Of a stretch of 63,476 nucleotides of DNA, positions 45,698 through 54,176 are shown piece after piece (within the stretch, counting starts at the first letter, position 1; the number at the start of each line of letters is the position of its first letter). The position numbers and the translations under genes are program-made. The notes beneath the pieces were generated by a model. That model was given only the letters and a program-made list of their open reading frames with translations. It had not been told where the DNA came from and did not search any database. This DNA is from Halobacteriales archaeon QS_9_68_17 (lineage in GTDB: Archaea > Halobacteriota > Halobacteria > Halobacteriales > Natronoarchaeaceae). Where the stretch lies: NCBI GenBank assembly GCA_003023565.1, contig PXSA01000015.1, positions 1 through 63,476 on the forward strand, given 5' to 3'.

Positions 45698-46169
45698 CGA
45701 CCTGACCCACACCGACGACGGGGGCGACGTGCAGATGGTCGACGTCGGCGACAAGCCCGACACGGCGCGGCGAGCGGTCGCGCGCGGCCGGATCCGGCTC
45801 CAGCCGTCGACCGTCGACGCCGTCCGGGAAGACGGGATCGAGAAGGGCGACGTGCTGGCGACGGCCCGCGTCGGCGCGGTTCAGGCCGTCAAGCACACCT
45901 GGGAGACGGTCCCGATGTGCCACCAGATCCCGATCACGAACGTCGACATCGAGTTCGAGGTGGCGGAAGACAGGATCGAACTCACGGTCGCGGTCGAGAC
46001 GACGGGCAAGACCGGCTGCGAGATGGAGGCGTTAGAGGGAGTGACGACCGGCCTGAACGTCGTGTGGGACATGGTGAAGGCGGCCGAGAAGGACGCGGAC
46101 GGCCAGTATCCCGACACCGGCATCGAGAACGTCCGCGTCGTCTCGAAGGAGAAGCGGACGCTGGAGTAA
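45690..46169 (+). CDS. moaC: Cyclic pyranopterin monophosphate synthase
   Basis: Second step of molybdenum cofactor synthesis. 159 residues; conserved blocks VDVGDKPDTARRAVARGRI, PMCHQIPITNVDIEFEV and GKTGCEMEALEGVTTGLNVV. GTG start at 45690 overlapping nnr, as shown by the family N-terminus (THTDDGGDVQMVDVGDK). Confidence 0.95.
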   Translation: MSDDLTHTDDGGDVQMVDVGDKPDTARRAVARGRIRLQPSTVDAVREDGIEKGDVLATARVGAVQAVKHTWETVPMCHQIPITNVDIEFEVAEDRIELTVAVETTGKTGCEMEALEGVTTGLNVVWDMVKAAEKDADGQYPDTGIENVRVVSKEKRTLE

Positions 46170-46376
46170 GGGGGCCGCGGTTCACGGAACCGGCGGCCGG
46201 GCGGCTACCGACAGTAGCGAACAGGCGACGCCGGCGTTCCGCGGAGCGGTGCGTCGCGCGACCGCTCGTCGCTCCGCGGCGGGTTTCAGGTCACGGCGGT
46301 CGTGGCCGCCCGATCGCGTATAAACCACGGGGTCGCCGGCGGAAATTATTCCGTCCCGGTCGCCGTGAGACGGAGC

Positions 46377-47384
46377 ATGGACACCGAACTGACCGAACTG
46401 CTGGGGGTCGACCAGCCCGTCGTGCAAGCGCCCATCGGGAGCGCGACGTGTCCGGAGCTCGCCGCGGCAGTGTCGGACGCCGGCGGACTGGGCCACCTCG
46501 CGGTGACGTGGCGGAACCTGTCGGAGACGCGGCGCGCCGTCGAGCGGACCCGCGACCTGACCGACCGGCCGTTCGCCGCGAACCTCGTCATCGACGAGGC
46601 GACGACGCAGCGCCCGACCGGGGAACACCTCGCCGCCGTTCTCGACGCGGGCGCTCCGGTCGTCTCGCTGTCGTTCGGCGACGCCGCGCCGCACGTCGGC
46701 CGGATCCACGACGCCGGAGGGATCGCCCTCCAGACAGTCGGGAGCGCCGCGGAGGCCGAAGCGGCGGAAGCCGCGGGCGTGGACGCGGTGGTGGCGCAGG
46801 GGTGGGAAGCCGGCGGCCACGTCCAGAGCGAGGTGGCGACCATGCCGCTGGTACCGCGGGTAGCCGACGCCGTCGGTATCCCGGTCGCGGCCGCCGGCGG
46901 CATCGCGGACGGACGGGGCGTCGCCGCGGCGCTGGCGCTCGGGGCCGACGGCGCGTGGCTGGGGACCCGTTTCCTCGCCACCGAGGAGGCGAACGCCCAC
47001 CGCGCGTACCGCGAGCGCGTGGCCGACGCCGACGAGACGGAGACGGCCTACACCGACCTCTTCGACAAGGGGTGGCCCGGGACCCCGCACCGCGTCGTCG
47101 AGAACGAGACGGTCGAACGCTTTCGGGCGGCGGGCGAACCGGCCACCGGCGACCGGCCGGGTGAGGACGACGTCGTCGCGAGGTCGCCCGACGGCGACCC
47201 TATCGAGCGGTACGACGAGGCGCTGGCGACGCCCGGTGTGGAGGGAGACGTGGACGAGATGGCGCTGTTCGCCGGGCAGAGCGCCGACCTGACGGACGAG
47301 ATCCGACCGGCGGGAGACGTCGTCGCGGATCTCGTCGCCGAGACCGAGGCGGCGGTCGTCCGCGTGGCGGCGGACCGCGAGTGA
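46377..47384 (+). CDS. Nitronate monooxygenase-family flavoprotein
   Basis: 335 residues, FMN TIM barrel: QPVVQAPIGSATCPELAAAV, VDAVVAQGWEAGGHVQSEVA (catalytic His, about 140-155) and VAAAGGIADGRGVAAALALG then ADGAWLGTRFLATEEANAH. Oxidises nitronates or related compounds; archaeal substrates are uncertain. AAATTATT lies about 30 bases upstream. Convergent with nothing; followed by a thioesterase. Confidence 0.9.
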   Translation: MDTELTELLGVDQPVVQAPIGSATCPELAAAVSDAGGLGHLAVTWRNLSETRRAVERTRDLTDRPFAANLVIDEATTQRPTGEHLAAVLDAGAPVVSLSFGDAAPHVGRIHDAGGIALQTVGSAAEAEAAEAAGVDAVVAQGWEAGGHVQSEVATMPLVPRVADAVGIPVAAAGGIADGRGVAAALALGADGAWLGTRFLATEEANAHRAYRERVADADETETAYTDLFDKGWPGTPHRVVENETVERFRAAGEPATGDRPGEDDVVARSPDGDPIERYDEALATPGVEGDVDEMALFAGQSADLTDEIRPAGDVVADLVAETEAAVVRVAADRE

Positions 47385-47435
47385 GCGCGAGCGTGGACGG
47401 AACGCCCTTTCCCTCGCGCGGTCGAAGGTAGTTCT

Positions 47436-47888
47436 ATGGCGACGCTGCTGGACACATACATCGAGAACCGCAACCGCGTACAGCCGAACCACGCGAACAA
47501 CTACGGCACCGCCCACGGGGGCAACGTCATGAAATGGATGGACGAGGTCGGCGCGATGTCGGCGATGCGCCACGCCGGCGAGTCCTGCGTGACGGCCAGC
47601 ATCGACCACATGGACTTCCACGAGCCCGTTCCGACCGGCGACATCGTCGTGGTCGAGGCGTACGCCTACGAGGCGGGGAGAACGAGCGTGAAGGCGCGGA
47701 TACGGGCGTTCCGCGAGGACCCGCGGACCGGCGAACGCGAGCAGACGACCGAGTCGCAGTTCGCCTTCGTCGCCGTCGGCGCGGACGGGATGCCGACCGA
47801 AGTACCGGAACTGACCGTCGAGAGCGAGCGGGGCGAGCGCCTCCGCGACGCGGCGGTGAAAGCGGAGCGAGAAGAGAACGCGGAGTAG
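47436..47888 (+). CDS. Acyl-CoA thioesterase (hotdog fold)
   Basis: 150 residues; VQPNHANNYGTAHGGNVMKW is the catalytic hotdog helix region with Asn and His, and VTASIDHMDFHEPVPTGDIV a core strand. Matches the YciA/BACH type of long-chain acyl-CoA hydrolase. The stop abuts the hflX end from the other strand. Confidence 0.9.
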   Translation: MATLLDTYIENRNRVQPNHANNYGTAHGGNVMKWMDEVGAMSAMRHAGESCVTASIDHMDFHEPVPTGDIVVVEAYAYEAGRTSVKARIRAFREDPRTGEREQTTESQFAFVAVGADGMPTEVPELTVESERGERLRDAAVKAEREENAE

Positions 47889-49202
47889 CTACGCCGACTC
47901 CGCAAGCGACAGGTTCGACGCCTTGGCCCGGGACTGCTCGACGATGGCGGGACGCGCCTCGAACTCGACTACCACGTCGCCGTCGCCGTAGGTGACGTCG
48001 TCGACGCGGGCGTGGTCGTGGAGCCACGAGACGACGCTCATCGTGCCGTCGGTCATCGGCATGACGAGCGTTTCGCGCTCCCAGCCGGGGAGTTCGAGGT
48101 CGATGCGGTCCCGCAGTTCGCCCACCTCGATCCCCTCCTTGCCGCTGACCGCGACGGGGTTGGGGGCGAGCGCGGACAGCGCCTCGCGCTTCTCCGTCAG
48201 TTCCGCGTCGTCGACCACGTCGGTCTTGTTCAGGACGGTGACGATAGGGGCCTCGTTGCGCTCGTACAGCGTGTCGTGACAGGTGATGAGCTTCTCGCGG
48301 ATCGCCTCTATCGGCTCGCTCACGTCGACGACGAGGAGGACGAGGTCGGCCTGGTACACCTCGTCCAGCGTGGACTTGAACGACTCGACGAGCCAGTGGG
48401 GGAGGTCGCTGATGAACCCGACCGTGTCGGTGAGGAGGACGTCCCGACGGTCCATGTCCATCCGTCGCGTCGTGGTGCCGAGCGTGGTGAACAGACGGTC
48501 CTCGGACTTCGCCGTCTCGTCCAGATCCGGGTGGAGGTCCTCGTTCTCGTCGACGTCCAGATCCGCCGCGAGCCGGCGCATCAGCGTCGACTTGCCCGCG
48601 TTCGTGTAGCCGGCGAGCGCGACGAGGTCGAACCCGGACTCCCGGCGCTGGGCGCGCCGGTGCTCCTCGGTCCGCTCGATCTTCTCCAGTTCGTCCTTGG
48701 TCCGGCTGATGCGGGCCTTGATGTCCTGTTCGCGGCCCTCGTCGTACTCGCCCAGCCCCATGAACCCGGGGCGCTCGTCGCGCTTGGCGAGGCTGGCTTT
48801 CGCCTCCGCGCGCGGCAGTTCGTAGCGCAGTTCCGCGAGTTCGACCTGTAACTGCGCCTTCCGTGTCCGGGCGCGCTGGCCGAAGATGTCCAGAATGAGC
48901 GTGAACCGGTCGACTACCTCGACGCCCTCGGGGAGGTTCTTCCCGAGGTTGAACGTCTGGTACGGGCCGAGGCGGTTGTCGAAAACGACCGTGGCGGCGT
49001 CGGTCCGCTCGACCTTCCGCGCCAGTTCCTCGACCTTGCCCTTGCCGAGTTCCAGCGCGGGGTCCTCCTCGCGTGTCTGTGTCACCTCGTCGACCACGGT
49101 GTATCCGGCCGCGCGGGCCAGGTCCCGGACCTCCCCGGTGTCGGCGGTGCCGGAGTCGACGCGTCTGGCGATTACCGCTTTCGTGGTGCTCGTGCTCGCG
49201 AT
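47889..49202 (-). CDS. hflX: GTPase HflX
   Basis: Ribosome-associated GTPase. The frame from TKAVIARRVDSGTADTGEVR onward is a full HflX of about 430 residues: N-terminal nucleotide-binding domain, then coiled-coil LAELRYELPRAEAKASLAKR, and a G domain with GYTNAGKST, DTVGFISDLP and NKTD. No ATG, GTG or TTG lies in this frame between the conserved N-terminus and position about 49230. The GTG at 49213, exactly placed after a TATA box, is in another frame and stops after 13 codons. I give a conservative start; the true start or a frameshift is unresolved. Confidence 0.85.
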   Translation of the reverse strand: MASTSTTKAVIARRVDSGTADTGEVRDLARAAGYTVVDEVTQTREEDPALELGKGKVEELARKVERTDAATVVFDNRLGPYQTFNLGKNLPEGVEVVDRFTLILDIFGQRARTRKAQLQVELAELRYELPRAEAKASLAKRDERPGFMGLGEYDEGREQDIKARISRTKDELEKIERTEEHRRAQRRESGFDLVALAGYTNAGKSTLMRRLAADLDVDENEDLHPDLDETAKSEDRLFTTLGTTTRRMDMDRRDVLLTDTVGFISDLPHWLVESFKSTLDEVYQADLVLLVVDVSEPIEAIREKLITCHDTLYERNEAPIVTVLNKTDVVDDAELTEKREALSALAPNPVAVSGKEGIEVGELRDRIDLELPGWERETLVMPMTDGTMSVVSWLHDHARVDDVTYGDGDVVVEFEARPAIVEQSRAKASNLSLAESA

Positions 49203-49239
49203 ATCGGGGTCACCCTTTCCCGGAGCTACGCGTTCGACG

Positions 49240-49248
49240 TATTTAAAC
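49240..49248 (-). promoter_or_regulatory. TATA box for hflX
   Basis: TTTAAATA on the minus strand. The expected transcription start is near 49217, which coincides with an out-of-frame GTG rather than the hflX frame. Confidence 0.65.
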
Positions 49249-49359
49249 CCGGGCCGCGGCCGGTCGCCCGACCGAACCGGGCAGGTGAGCGGGGGAACGA
49301 CCGGCGACCCCTCGGCGTTCCCATAAAACTCATAACAACGAAGACTCGTCCTATCAGAT

Positions 49360-49668
49360 ATGGAGATACTCGATCCGCAACAACTGGGCCTGGAGTTCGG
49401 GAGCGGGGCCGTCATCGGAGCCGTCATCGGCTTCGCGGCGAAGAAGATCGCCAAACTCCTCGCCATCATCGTGGGCCTCGAACTCGCTCTGTTCAAGTTC
49501 CTCGAAGCGAAGGGCATCCTCTCGGTCGACTGGAACCGCCTCTCGAACGGCCTGCTGAAAACCGGCGAGAAGGTCGAGGACCCCGGCTGGATCCAGCCGA
49601 TCATCTCGACGCTCTCCATCGGCATCGGCTTCACCGGCGGCTTCATGGTCGGGTTCCGAAAGGGATAG
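49360..49668 (+). CDS. FUN14-family membrane protein
   Basis: 102 residues; LGLEFGSGAVIGAVIGFAAK and KIAKLLAIIVGLELALFKFL form Gly-rich helices, and ISTLSIGIGFTGGFMVGFRK closes the family pattern. Related eukaryotic FUNDC proteins sit in mitochondria; haloarchaeal function is unknown. Monocistronic, divergent from hflX. Confidence 0.85.
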   Translation: MEILDPQQLGLEFGSGAVIGAVIGFAAKKIAKLLAIIVGLELALFKFLEAKGILSVDWNRLSNGLLKTGEKVEDPGWIQPIISTLSIGIGFTGGFMVGFRKG

Positions 49669-49761
49669 CCACGGAGACTCCCGCGCTCGTTCTCTCCGCT
49701 CGGTTTCGAACTGCTCTCGCTCGACGGCCGGCGACGCCGGCGCGAGCGTCGATCGCCCGTC

Positions 49762-50487
49762 TCAGCGGGTGCTGATATCGTCCTCGTCGCGGACGATCCG
49801 TGTCTCTGCCTCGCCGCTGGTCAGTTCGTTCACGGTGTCGTAGAAGTCGTTCTGCAGCCCCGCAGGGAAGGTGAGCACGCCGATCCACGAGCCGTCGGGC
49901 TGCCACTCTTCACGTTCGAGGTCACCGTACTGGCGGATCCGGGCCTGCGCGCTGCCGGCGTGGTCCGGCGGCACGTTGACCGCCACGGTCACCTCGTCGA
50001 ACCGGATGGGGATGACCGGCCGCAGGTCGTCGAGCGCCTCGTCGACCTGGTTCTCGACCGGCTCCATCGGGTCGACGGTGAAGCCCGCTTCCTCCAGCGC
50101 GTTCTCGATGCGCTCGGGCGGGTGGGGCGCGTCGTCCATCTGGGGGTTGACGGCGTTGCGCGCGATGCGCTGGACCAGTTGTTTGTGCTTTTGCTCCTGC
50201 ATCTCGCGGCGCTGGTCGGCCGTGATCTGGATCTCGCCGCGCTTGATGACCTCCGGGATGGTCTCGAGGGGGTCGGTCGACCCGAAGACCTCTTCGAGGT
50301 CGTTCTCGGCCGGTCGGTCGCCGCGGCTCGCGTTCTCGAACACGTCCTCGGCGGCGATGACGTCCTCCAGGTCCCCCTCGAACTCGTCGCGCTTTATCTC
50401 CAGCGCGGCGTCGGGGTCGACGAGCACCTCGAACCGCGCCCCGTGGGATTCGAGTCGTGCCGTCACCGCGTCCTCAAGCGAAATCAT
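49762..50487 (-). CDS. Ribosome maturation protein SBDS homologue
   Basis: 241 residues: SBDS N-terminal domain (VTARLESHGARFEVLVDPDA), central helical domain (EIQITADQRREMQEQKHKQL, VQRIARNAVNPQM) and a ferredoxin-like C-terminal domain (PIRFDEVTVAVNVPPDHAGS). It releases anti-association factor aIF6 from the 50S subunit. Sits upstream-to-downstream with psmA and RNase P genes, a widely conserved archaeal cluster. Confidence 0.92.
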   Translation of the reverse strand: MISLEDAVTARLESHGARFEVLVDPDAALEIKRDEFEGDLEDVIAAEDVFENASRGDRPAENDLEEVFGSTDPLETIPEVIKRGEIQITADQRREMQEQKHKQLVQRIARNAVNPQMDDAPHPPERIENALEEAGFTVDPMEPVENQVDEALDDLRPVIPIRFDEVTVAVNVPPDHAGSAQARIRQYGDLEREEWQPDGSWIGVLTFPAGLQNDFYDTVNELTSGEAETRIVRDEDDISTR

Positions 50488-50551
50488 ACCGGTGAGTAAC
50501 GCGGCCCGGTTAAAAGGTGTTTCCCGCGAGACGGGTTCGGCGACGGGGTCG

Positions 50552-51328
50552 TTACTCCTCGTCCGCGTCGGCGTCGGTCTCCGCGTCGCCGTCCTCGTCG
50601 GCCAACAGGTCGTTCTCCGCCAGGTACTCCTCGACCTCATCGCCGGTGAGGTCGGTGTAGCTCTCGGACTCGGCGTCGACCGTCGCCATGCCGAGGCCCT
50701 GCGGCGAGAGTTCGCCGTCGTTGACCGAGGCGAGCGCCTGCAGTGCGAGTGAGATCCCCGATTTGAGGTCGGCCCCCTCCTCGTAGTGGTCTTCGAGGTA
50801 GTTCTGGATCTCGTCGCGGTCGGCACCGACGGCCAGCGCCTTCCACTCGTACGGCGTGCCGCTGGGGTCGGTCTCGAACAGGCGGGGCTCGCCGTTGTCG
50901 ATGCCGCCGATGACGAGGGCGACGCCGAACGGGCGCGCGCCGCCGACCTGCGTGTACTGCTGGATGTGGTCGGTGACCTCTTTCGTCAGCGTCTCGACGC
51001 CGACCGGTTCGCCGTAGCGGAGCTGGTTCACCTGCGCGCGCCGCCGGGCGAAGTCGATAAGCTGACGGGCGTCGGCGACGTGGCCGGCGCTCGCGATGCC
51101 GACGTGGTCGTCGGCCTTGTGCAACTTCTCGACGCTCTGGCCTTCGAGCAGCGGCGAGCGGATGCGCTTGTCGACCGCGAGCACGACGCCGTCCGCGGTC
51201 CGGACGCCGATGCTCGCCGTGCCGCGCTTGACCGCTTCGCGAGCGTACTCGACCTGGTACAGGCGACCGTCCGGAGAGAAGATCGTGATCCCTCGGTCGT
51301 AGGCCTGCTGCTGAGATTGTCCCTGCAT
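50552..51328 (-). CDS. psmA: Proteasome alpha subunit
   Basis: 258 residues; starts QQQAYDRGITIFSPDGRLYQ and VEYAREAVKRGTASIGVRT, the N-terminal gate and H0 helix of the 20S alpha ring. GARPFGVALVIGGID and LALQALASVNDGELSP follow. The tail after about residue 235 is highly acidic. ATG at 51328. It ends before SBDS and follows the RNase P gene by 4 bases, so one transcript is likely. Confidence 0.95.
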   Translation of the reverse strand: MQGQSQQQAYDRGITIFSPDGRLYQVEYAREAVKRGTASIGVRTADGVVLAVDKRIRSPLLEGQSVEKLHKADDHVGIASAGHVADARQLIDFARRRAQVNQLRYGEPVGVETLTKEVTDHIQQYTQVGGARPFGVALVIGGIDNGEPRLFETDPSGTPYEWKALAVGADRDEIQNYLEDHYEEGADLKSGISLALQALASVNDGELSPQGLGMATVDAESESYTDLTGDEVEEYLAENDLLADEDGDAETDADADEE

Positions 51329-51332
51329 AGTA

Positions 51333-51812
51333 TCACTCGAAATCGAGTTCCGTCGCGCCCGCGAACGCGGCGTCGGTCCGAACGTCGTACGCGTCGGATC
51401 GGATGACTGCGGACCGCTCCTCGTTCTCGAACACGACCTTTCTCTCGGTGGAAAGTTCCCCACGCCGTCCTAAATACTTTTCTTCACAGCCTCGGATGGT
51501 GCCGCTCTGTCCCCTGACGGCGACACCGACGGGGTGGCCGTTCACCTCGTCGACGCAGGCGAGCGCGGCCCGCGCCGGTTCGACGTGACCGTGGCGGACG
51601 CGGACGACGGTCTCGCCCTCGCCGTCCGACATCTCGAAGTCGAGCACGGTGAGGTCCGCGTCGGCGCTGCCCGCGTCGCCCAGCAGGTTCTGCGCCGCGT
51701 ACCACAGTTCGCGCTGGAAGTCGCCGCGGTCGACGTCGGCGTCCGGCCAGGCCTCGACGGCGACGGCGAGGTAGCGCCGCCTCGGCCGGAGGTGCTTGGG
51801 GAGGTGTTTCAT
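51333..51812 (-). CDS. rnp2: RNase P protein component 2 (Pop5)
   Basis: 159 residues: KHLPKHLRPRRRYLAVAVEA is the characteristic Pop5 start, and RVRHGHVEPARAALACVDEV and GVAVRGQSGTIRGCEEKYLG continue the fold. With Rpp30 it forms the catalytic-domain protein heterotetramer of archaeal RNase P. It overlaps the methyltransferase gene by 4 bases. Confidence 0.9.
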   Translation of the reverse strand: MKHLPKHLRPRRRYLAVAVEAWPDADVDRGDFQRELWYAAQNLLGDAGSADADLTVLDFEMSDGEGETVVRVRHGHVEPARAALACVDEVNGHPVGVAVRGQSGTIRGCEEKYLGRRGELSTERKVVFENEERSAVIRSDAYDVRTDAAFAGATELDFE

Positions 51813-52477
51813 CCGTCGGCGTCCGGGACGCGCTCGGCCGCGAGAACGCCGACCTGCTCGTGGACCATCTCCACGGCCGTCAGCGCGAACCCGGCGTCGG
51901 TCAGGGCGTCGCTGAGGACGCCGACCGTCGCGGGGTCGTCGACCTCGGGGCTGTAGAACGGCTCCGCGGGGTCCGGCTCGTCGAAGAACATCACGTCGCC
52001 GAGGACGAACCGGTCCGGTTCGAGGGCTGCGACCTCGTCGATCGCTTCCCGCTTCTCCGCGTCGCTCAGGTGGTGCATGGCGAAGTTCGTCGTTACCACG
52101 TCGACATCGGCGTCGTCGGGGACGTTCGGCTCCCTGAACCGTCCCTCGTCGAACTCGACGCCGCCGAGGCCCCGGTCGGCGGCCTTCCGCTCGGCCTGCT
52201 CCAGCATCCCCTCGCTGATGTCGCGGCCGATAACGCGCTCCGCGTGATCGGCCTGCGACCGACCGCTCGGTGAGCTTTGCTCACCGGCGTCGGGGGCAAG
52301 CGCCAGGGCGATAGCGCCGGTGCCGCAGCCGAGGTCGAGCACCGTGTCGCCGGCGTCCGGCGCGGCGTGTTCGACCACGAGGTCCGCGCAAGCGCGGTAC
52401 TCCGGCGACTTGCTCTCGTCGTACTCCTCGGCCTTCTCGCTGAAGCGCTCGGCGTGCTCGTCAATCGTCTTCTTCAT
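51809..52477 (-). CDS. Class I SAM-dependent methyltransferase
   Basis: 222 residues: VLDLGCGTGAIALALAPDAG is the SAM motif I, NFAMHHLSDAEKREAIDEVA motif post-II. It starts MKKTIDEHAERFSEKAEEYD, as in the methyltransferase that sits between pop5 and rpp30 in haloarchaeal genomes. A roughly 14-residue insert (EQSSPSGRSQADHA) after motif I is encoded by a double-hairpin element. Overlaps rpp30 and pop5, so translationally coupled. Confidence 0.88.
   Translation of the reverse strand: MKKTIDEHAERFSEKAEEYDESKSPEYRACADLVVEHAAPDAGDTVLDLGCGTGAIALALAPDAGEQSSPSGRSQADHAERVIGRDISEGMLEQAERKAADRGLGGVEFDEGRFREPNVPDDADVDVVTTNFAMHHLSDAEKREAIDEVAALEPDRFVLGDVMFFDEPDPAEPFYSPEVDDPATVGVLSDALTDAGFALTAVEMVHEQVGVLAAERVPDADG
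52246..52285 (-). repeat. Double-hairpin element inside the methyltransferase gene
   Basis: On the gene strand GGTGAGC-AAA-GCTCACC (perfect 7 bp), linker GAGC, then GGTCGG-TCGCAGG-CCGATC (6 bp with one wobble). Same architecture as the thiI and trxR elements. It is in frame. Confidence 0.75.
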
Positions 52478-53165
52478 ACCTGCCCCGTTCGACCCCGGGC
52501 TCAATGAACGTCTCGGACCGGCGCTCCCGGTTGCGCTCGGCGAGGCGACCCCACTCCCGGAGGCCCGCGCGCATCTGCTCGCGGGTGAACCCGACGACCT
52601 CGCCGAGGGCGACCAGTTCCCGCGGCGCGCGGAGCTGCAGGTGCGAGAACGGGCCGGCGCTGACGACGTACGGCGCGTCGTAGTGCTCGACGACCTCGCG
52701 GAGCTTCCGGAGGTCGCCGAGGGCCTGCACGCGCTCGCCGCCGGTCGCGCGAAGCACCGGCGAGAAGTCGAACTCGACGCGGACGCTGTTGTCGCGGGCG
52801 GCCTTGGCCAGTACGTGATTGAAGTCGCCCTCGCCGGCCATCGGGTGGGCCAGCACGTCGACGCGGGACCGCTCGACGGCGAAGCGGTTCAGCGCCGCGG
52901 TGCCGCCGTGGAGCGCCAGCAGCGTCACCTGCCGGCGGTAGTTGCCGACGTAGCCGCTAGCCTGTTCCGGGTCGTCGGCGCGGACCTCCATCCCCTCGAC
53001 GACGTCGACGCCGTACTCGTCGGCGATCCGCTCGGCGTCGTAGTCGGCGCGGGCGTCGCCGTGGTCGCGGACGACCACCCCATCGTACCCGTACTCTGCG
53101 GCGGTGCGGGCGTGGCGGGCGACGGTGCTGTCGCCGTCGGGATGGGCGTGGACCGCCTCGTACAT
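52461..53165 (-). CDS. rnp3: RNase P protein component 3 (Rpp30)
   Basis: 234 residues, TIM-barrel-like PHP fold: MYEAVHAHPDGDSTVARHAR, VDVVEGMEVRADDPEQASGY, RFAVERSRVDVLAHPMAGEG and DNSVRVEFDFSPVLRATGG. Partner of Pop5 in archaeal RNase P. ATG at 53165 starts the operon rpp30-methyltransferase-pop5-psmA-(SBDS). Confidence 0.9.
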   Translation of the reverse strand: MYEAVHAHPDGDSTVARHARTAAEYGYDGVVVRDHGDARADYDAERIADEYGVDVVEGMEVRADDPEQASGYVGNYRRQVTLLALHGGTAALNRFAVERSRVDVLAHPMAGEGDFNHVLAKAARDNSVRVEFDFSPVLRATGGERVQALGDLRKLREVVEHYDAPYVVSAGPFSHLQLRAPRELVALGEVVGFTREQMRAGLREWGRLAERNRERRSETFIEPGVERGRYEEDD

Positions 53166-53297
53166 GGTCCGACAGGCGCGGCGGCGGGCCTTTGCAGTTG
53201 CGAAACGGCCCGCGCTTTCGGTCGGGGACAGGCCCGATCTCGGTCGTATCGGACCGTCGTATCCGGCGTTTTTCACCGCCGAGGTCGTCGGTCGGAC

Positions 53298-53788
53298 GTG
53301 ACCGTAGCTCCCGGCCCGTCCGAGACCTTCCACCGCGCGGCGGAAGAGGGCGAACGGCGTCCCGACCAGTTCCCGTTCGTGTTCCTCGTGTCCCTAGAGC
53401 GCGCTCGCAGGGCGCGGCGGAGGTACTGACCACGACCGCCGAGGGGATACTGCGCCGCAGGGCACTGGCTGACTTCGCCGAGGCGTTCACCGGCGGCGCG
53501 CTCGTCGCGCTGATGTCGTTCCTCCTGAACGCCGTCAACGGCGTCCGGGGTCGGATCTGGGTCGCCGTCGGCGTCCTGCTGGCGCTCGGCCCCTTCGACC
53601 ACGTCGTCGTCAGCGTGTCGCACGTGGCGTTCGGCGTCTTCTTCGGCGCGCCGGTCGGCCTCGGGGAAGTGGCCGCGGTGATGGCCGTCGCCACGGCGGG
53701 GAACTCCGCCGGCGGACCCGGTCCGGTCGCGCCCACTCACAGCATGCAGGCGATGGGATCGCGCGGGTCGGACGACGCCGACGACTGA
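53298..53788 (+). pseudogene. Formate/nitrite transporter family pseudogene
   Basis: The N-terminal 28 residues (VTVAPGPSETFHRAAEEGER) match the start of haloarchaeal FNT proteins. Then the middle membrane helices are missing, the frame shifts near 53400, and the C-terminal third returns: TTTAEGILRRRALADFAEAF, GGALVALMSFLLNAVNGV and GPFDHVVVSVSHVAFGVFFG. The pore core is lost, so it is inactive. Divergent from rpp30. Confidence 0.75.
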
Positions 53789-53822
53789 ACGCCGTCGCCG
53801 CGCCGACCGCGGACGCGAGCGT

Positions 53823-54101
53823 TCACCGCCGGATCCGGAACCCGTCTTCCCCCTCCGGGGCCTCGTACTCCGACTCGACGGCCTCGACCTCGGCCATCGG
53901 ACTGCCCTCGTGGCAGAACTCCACCATCGACTCGACGGCGTCCTCGGAGCCCTCGAAGGCGGCCTCGACGCGGCCGTCCTGCAGGTTCCGGACCCAGCCG
54001 TCGACGCCCTCCTCCTCGGCGGCGTCCCGGGTCGTTGCGCGGAAGTAGACGCCCTGTACGCGGCCGGAGACGAACACGTGTGCGCGAGTGCGGTCGCTCA
54101 T
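53823..54101 (-). CDS. acyP: Acylphosphatase
   Basis: 92 residues with the catalytic V-x-G-R-V-Q-G-V-x-F-R block ([20 protein letters not shown]) and [17 protein letters not shown]. Hydrolyses acyl phosphates. ATG at 54101 gives the standard length; an upstream ATG adds nine residues. Confidence 0.93.
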   Translation of the reverse strand: MSDRTRAHVFVSGRVQGVYFRATTRDAAEEEGVDGWVRNLQDGRVEAAFEGSEDAVESMVEFCHEGSPMAEVEAVESEYEAPEGEDGFRIRR

Positions 54102-54176
54102 GTCCGGCGGATCGATCCGGTGTGGCAAGAAGCTACCGCGTCGGGGGCCGCGACCGAGAGCGGCGACGGCGGGCTC

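Noticed and set aside
49203..49646. Upstream in-frame ATG giving a 585-residue HflX
   Set aside because: That part is antisense to the FUN14 gene and unlike any HflX N-terminus.
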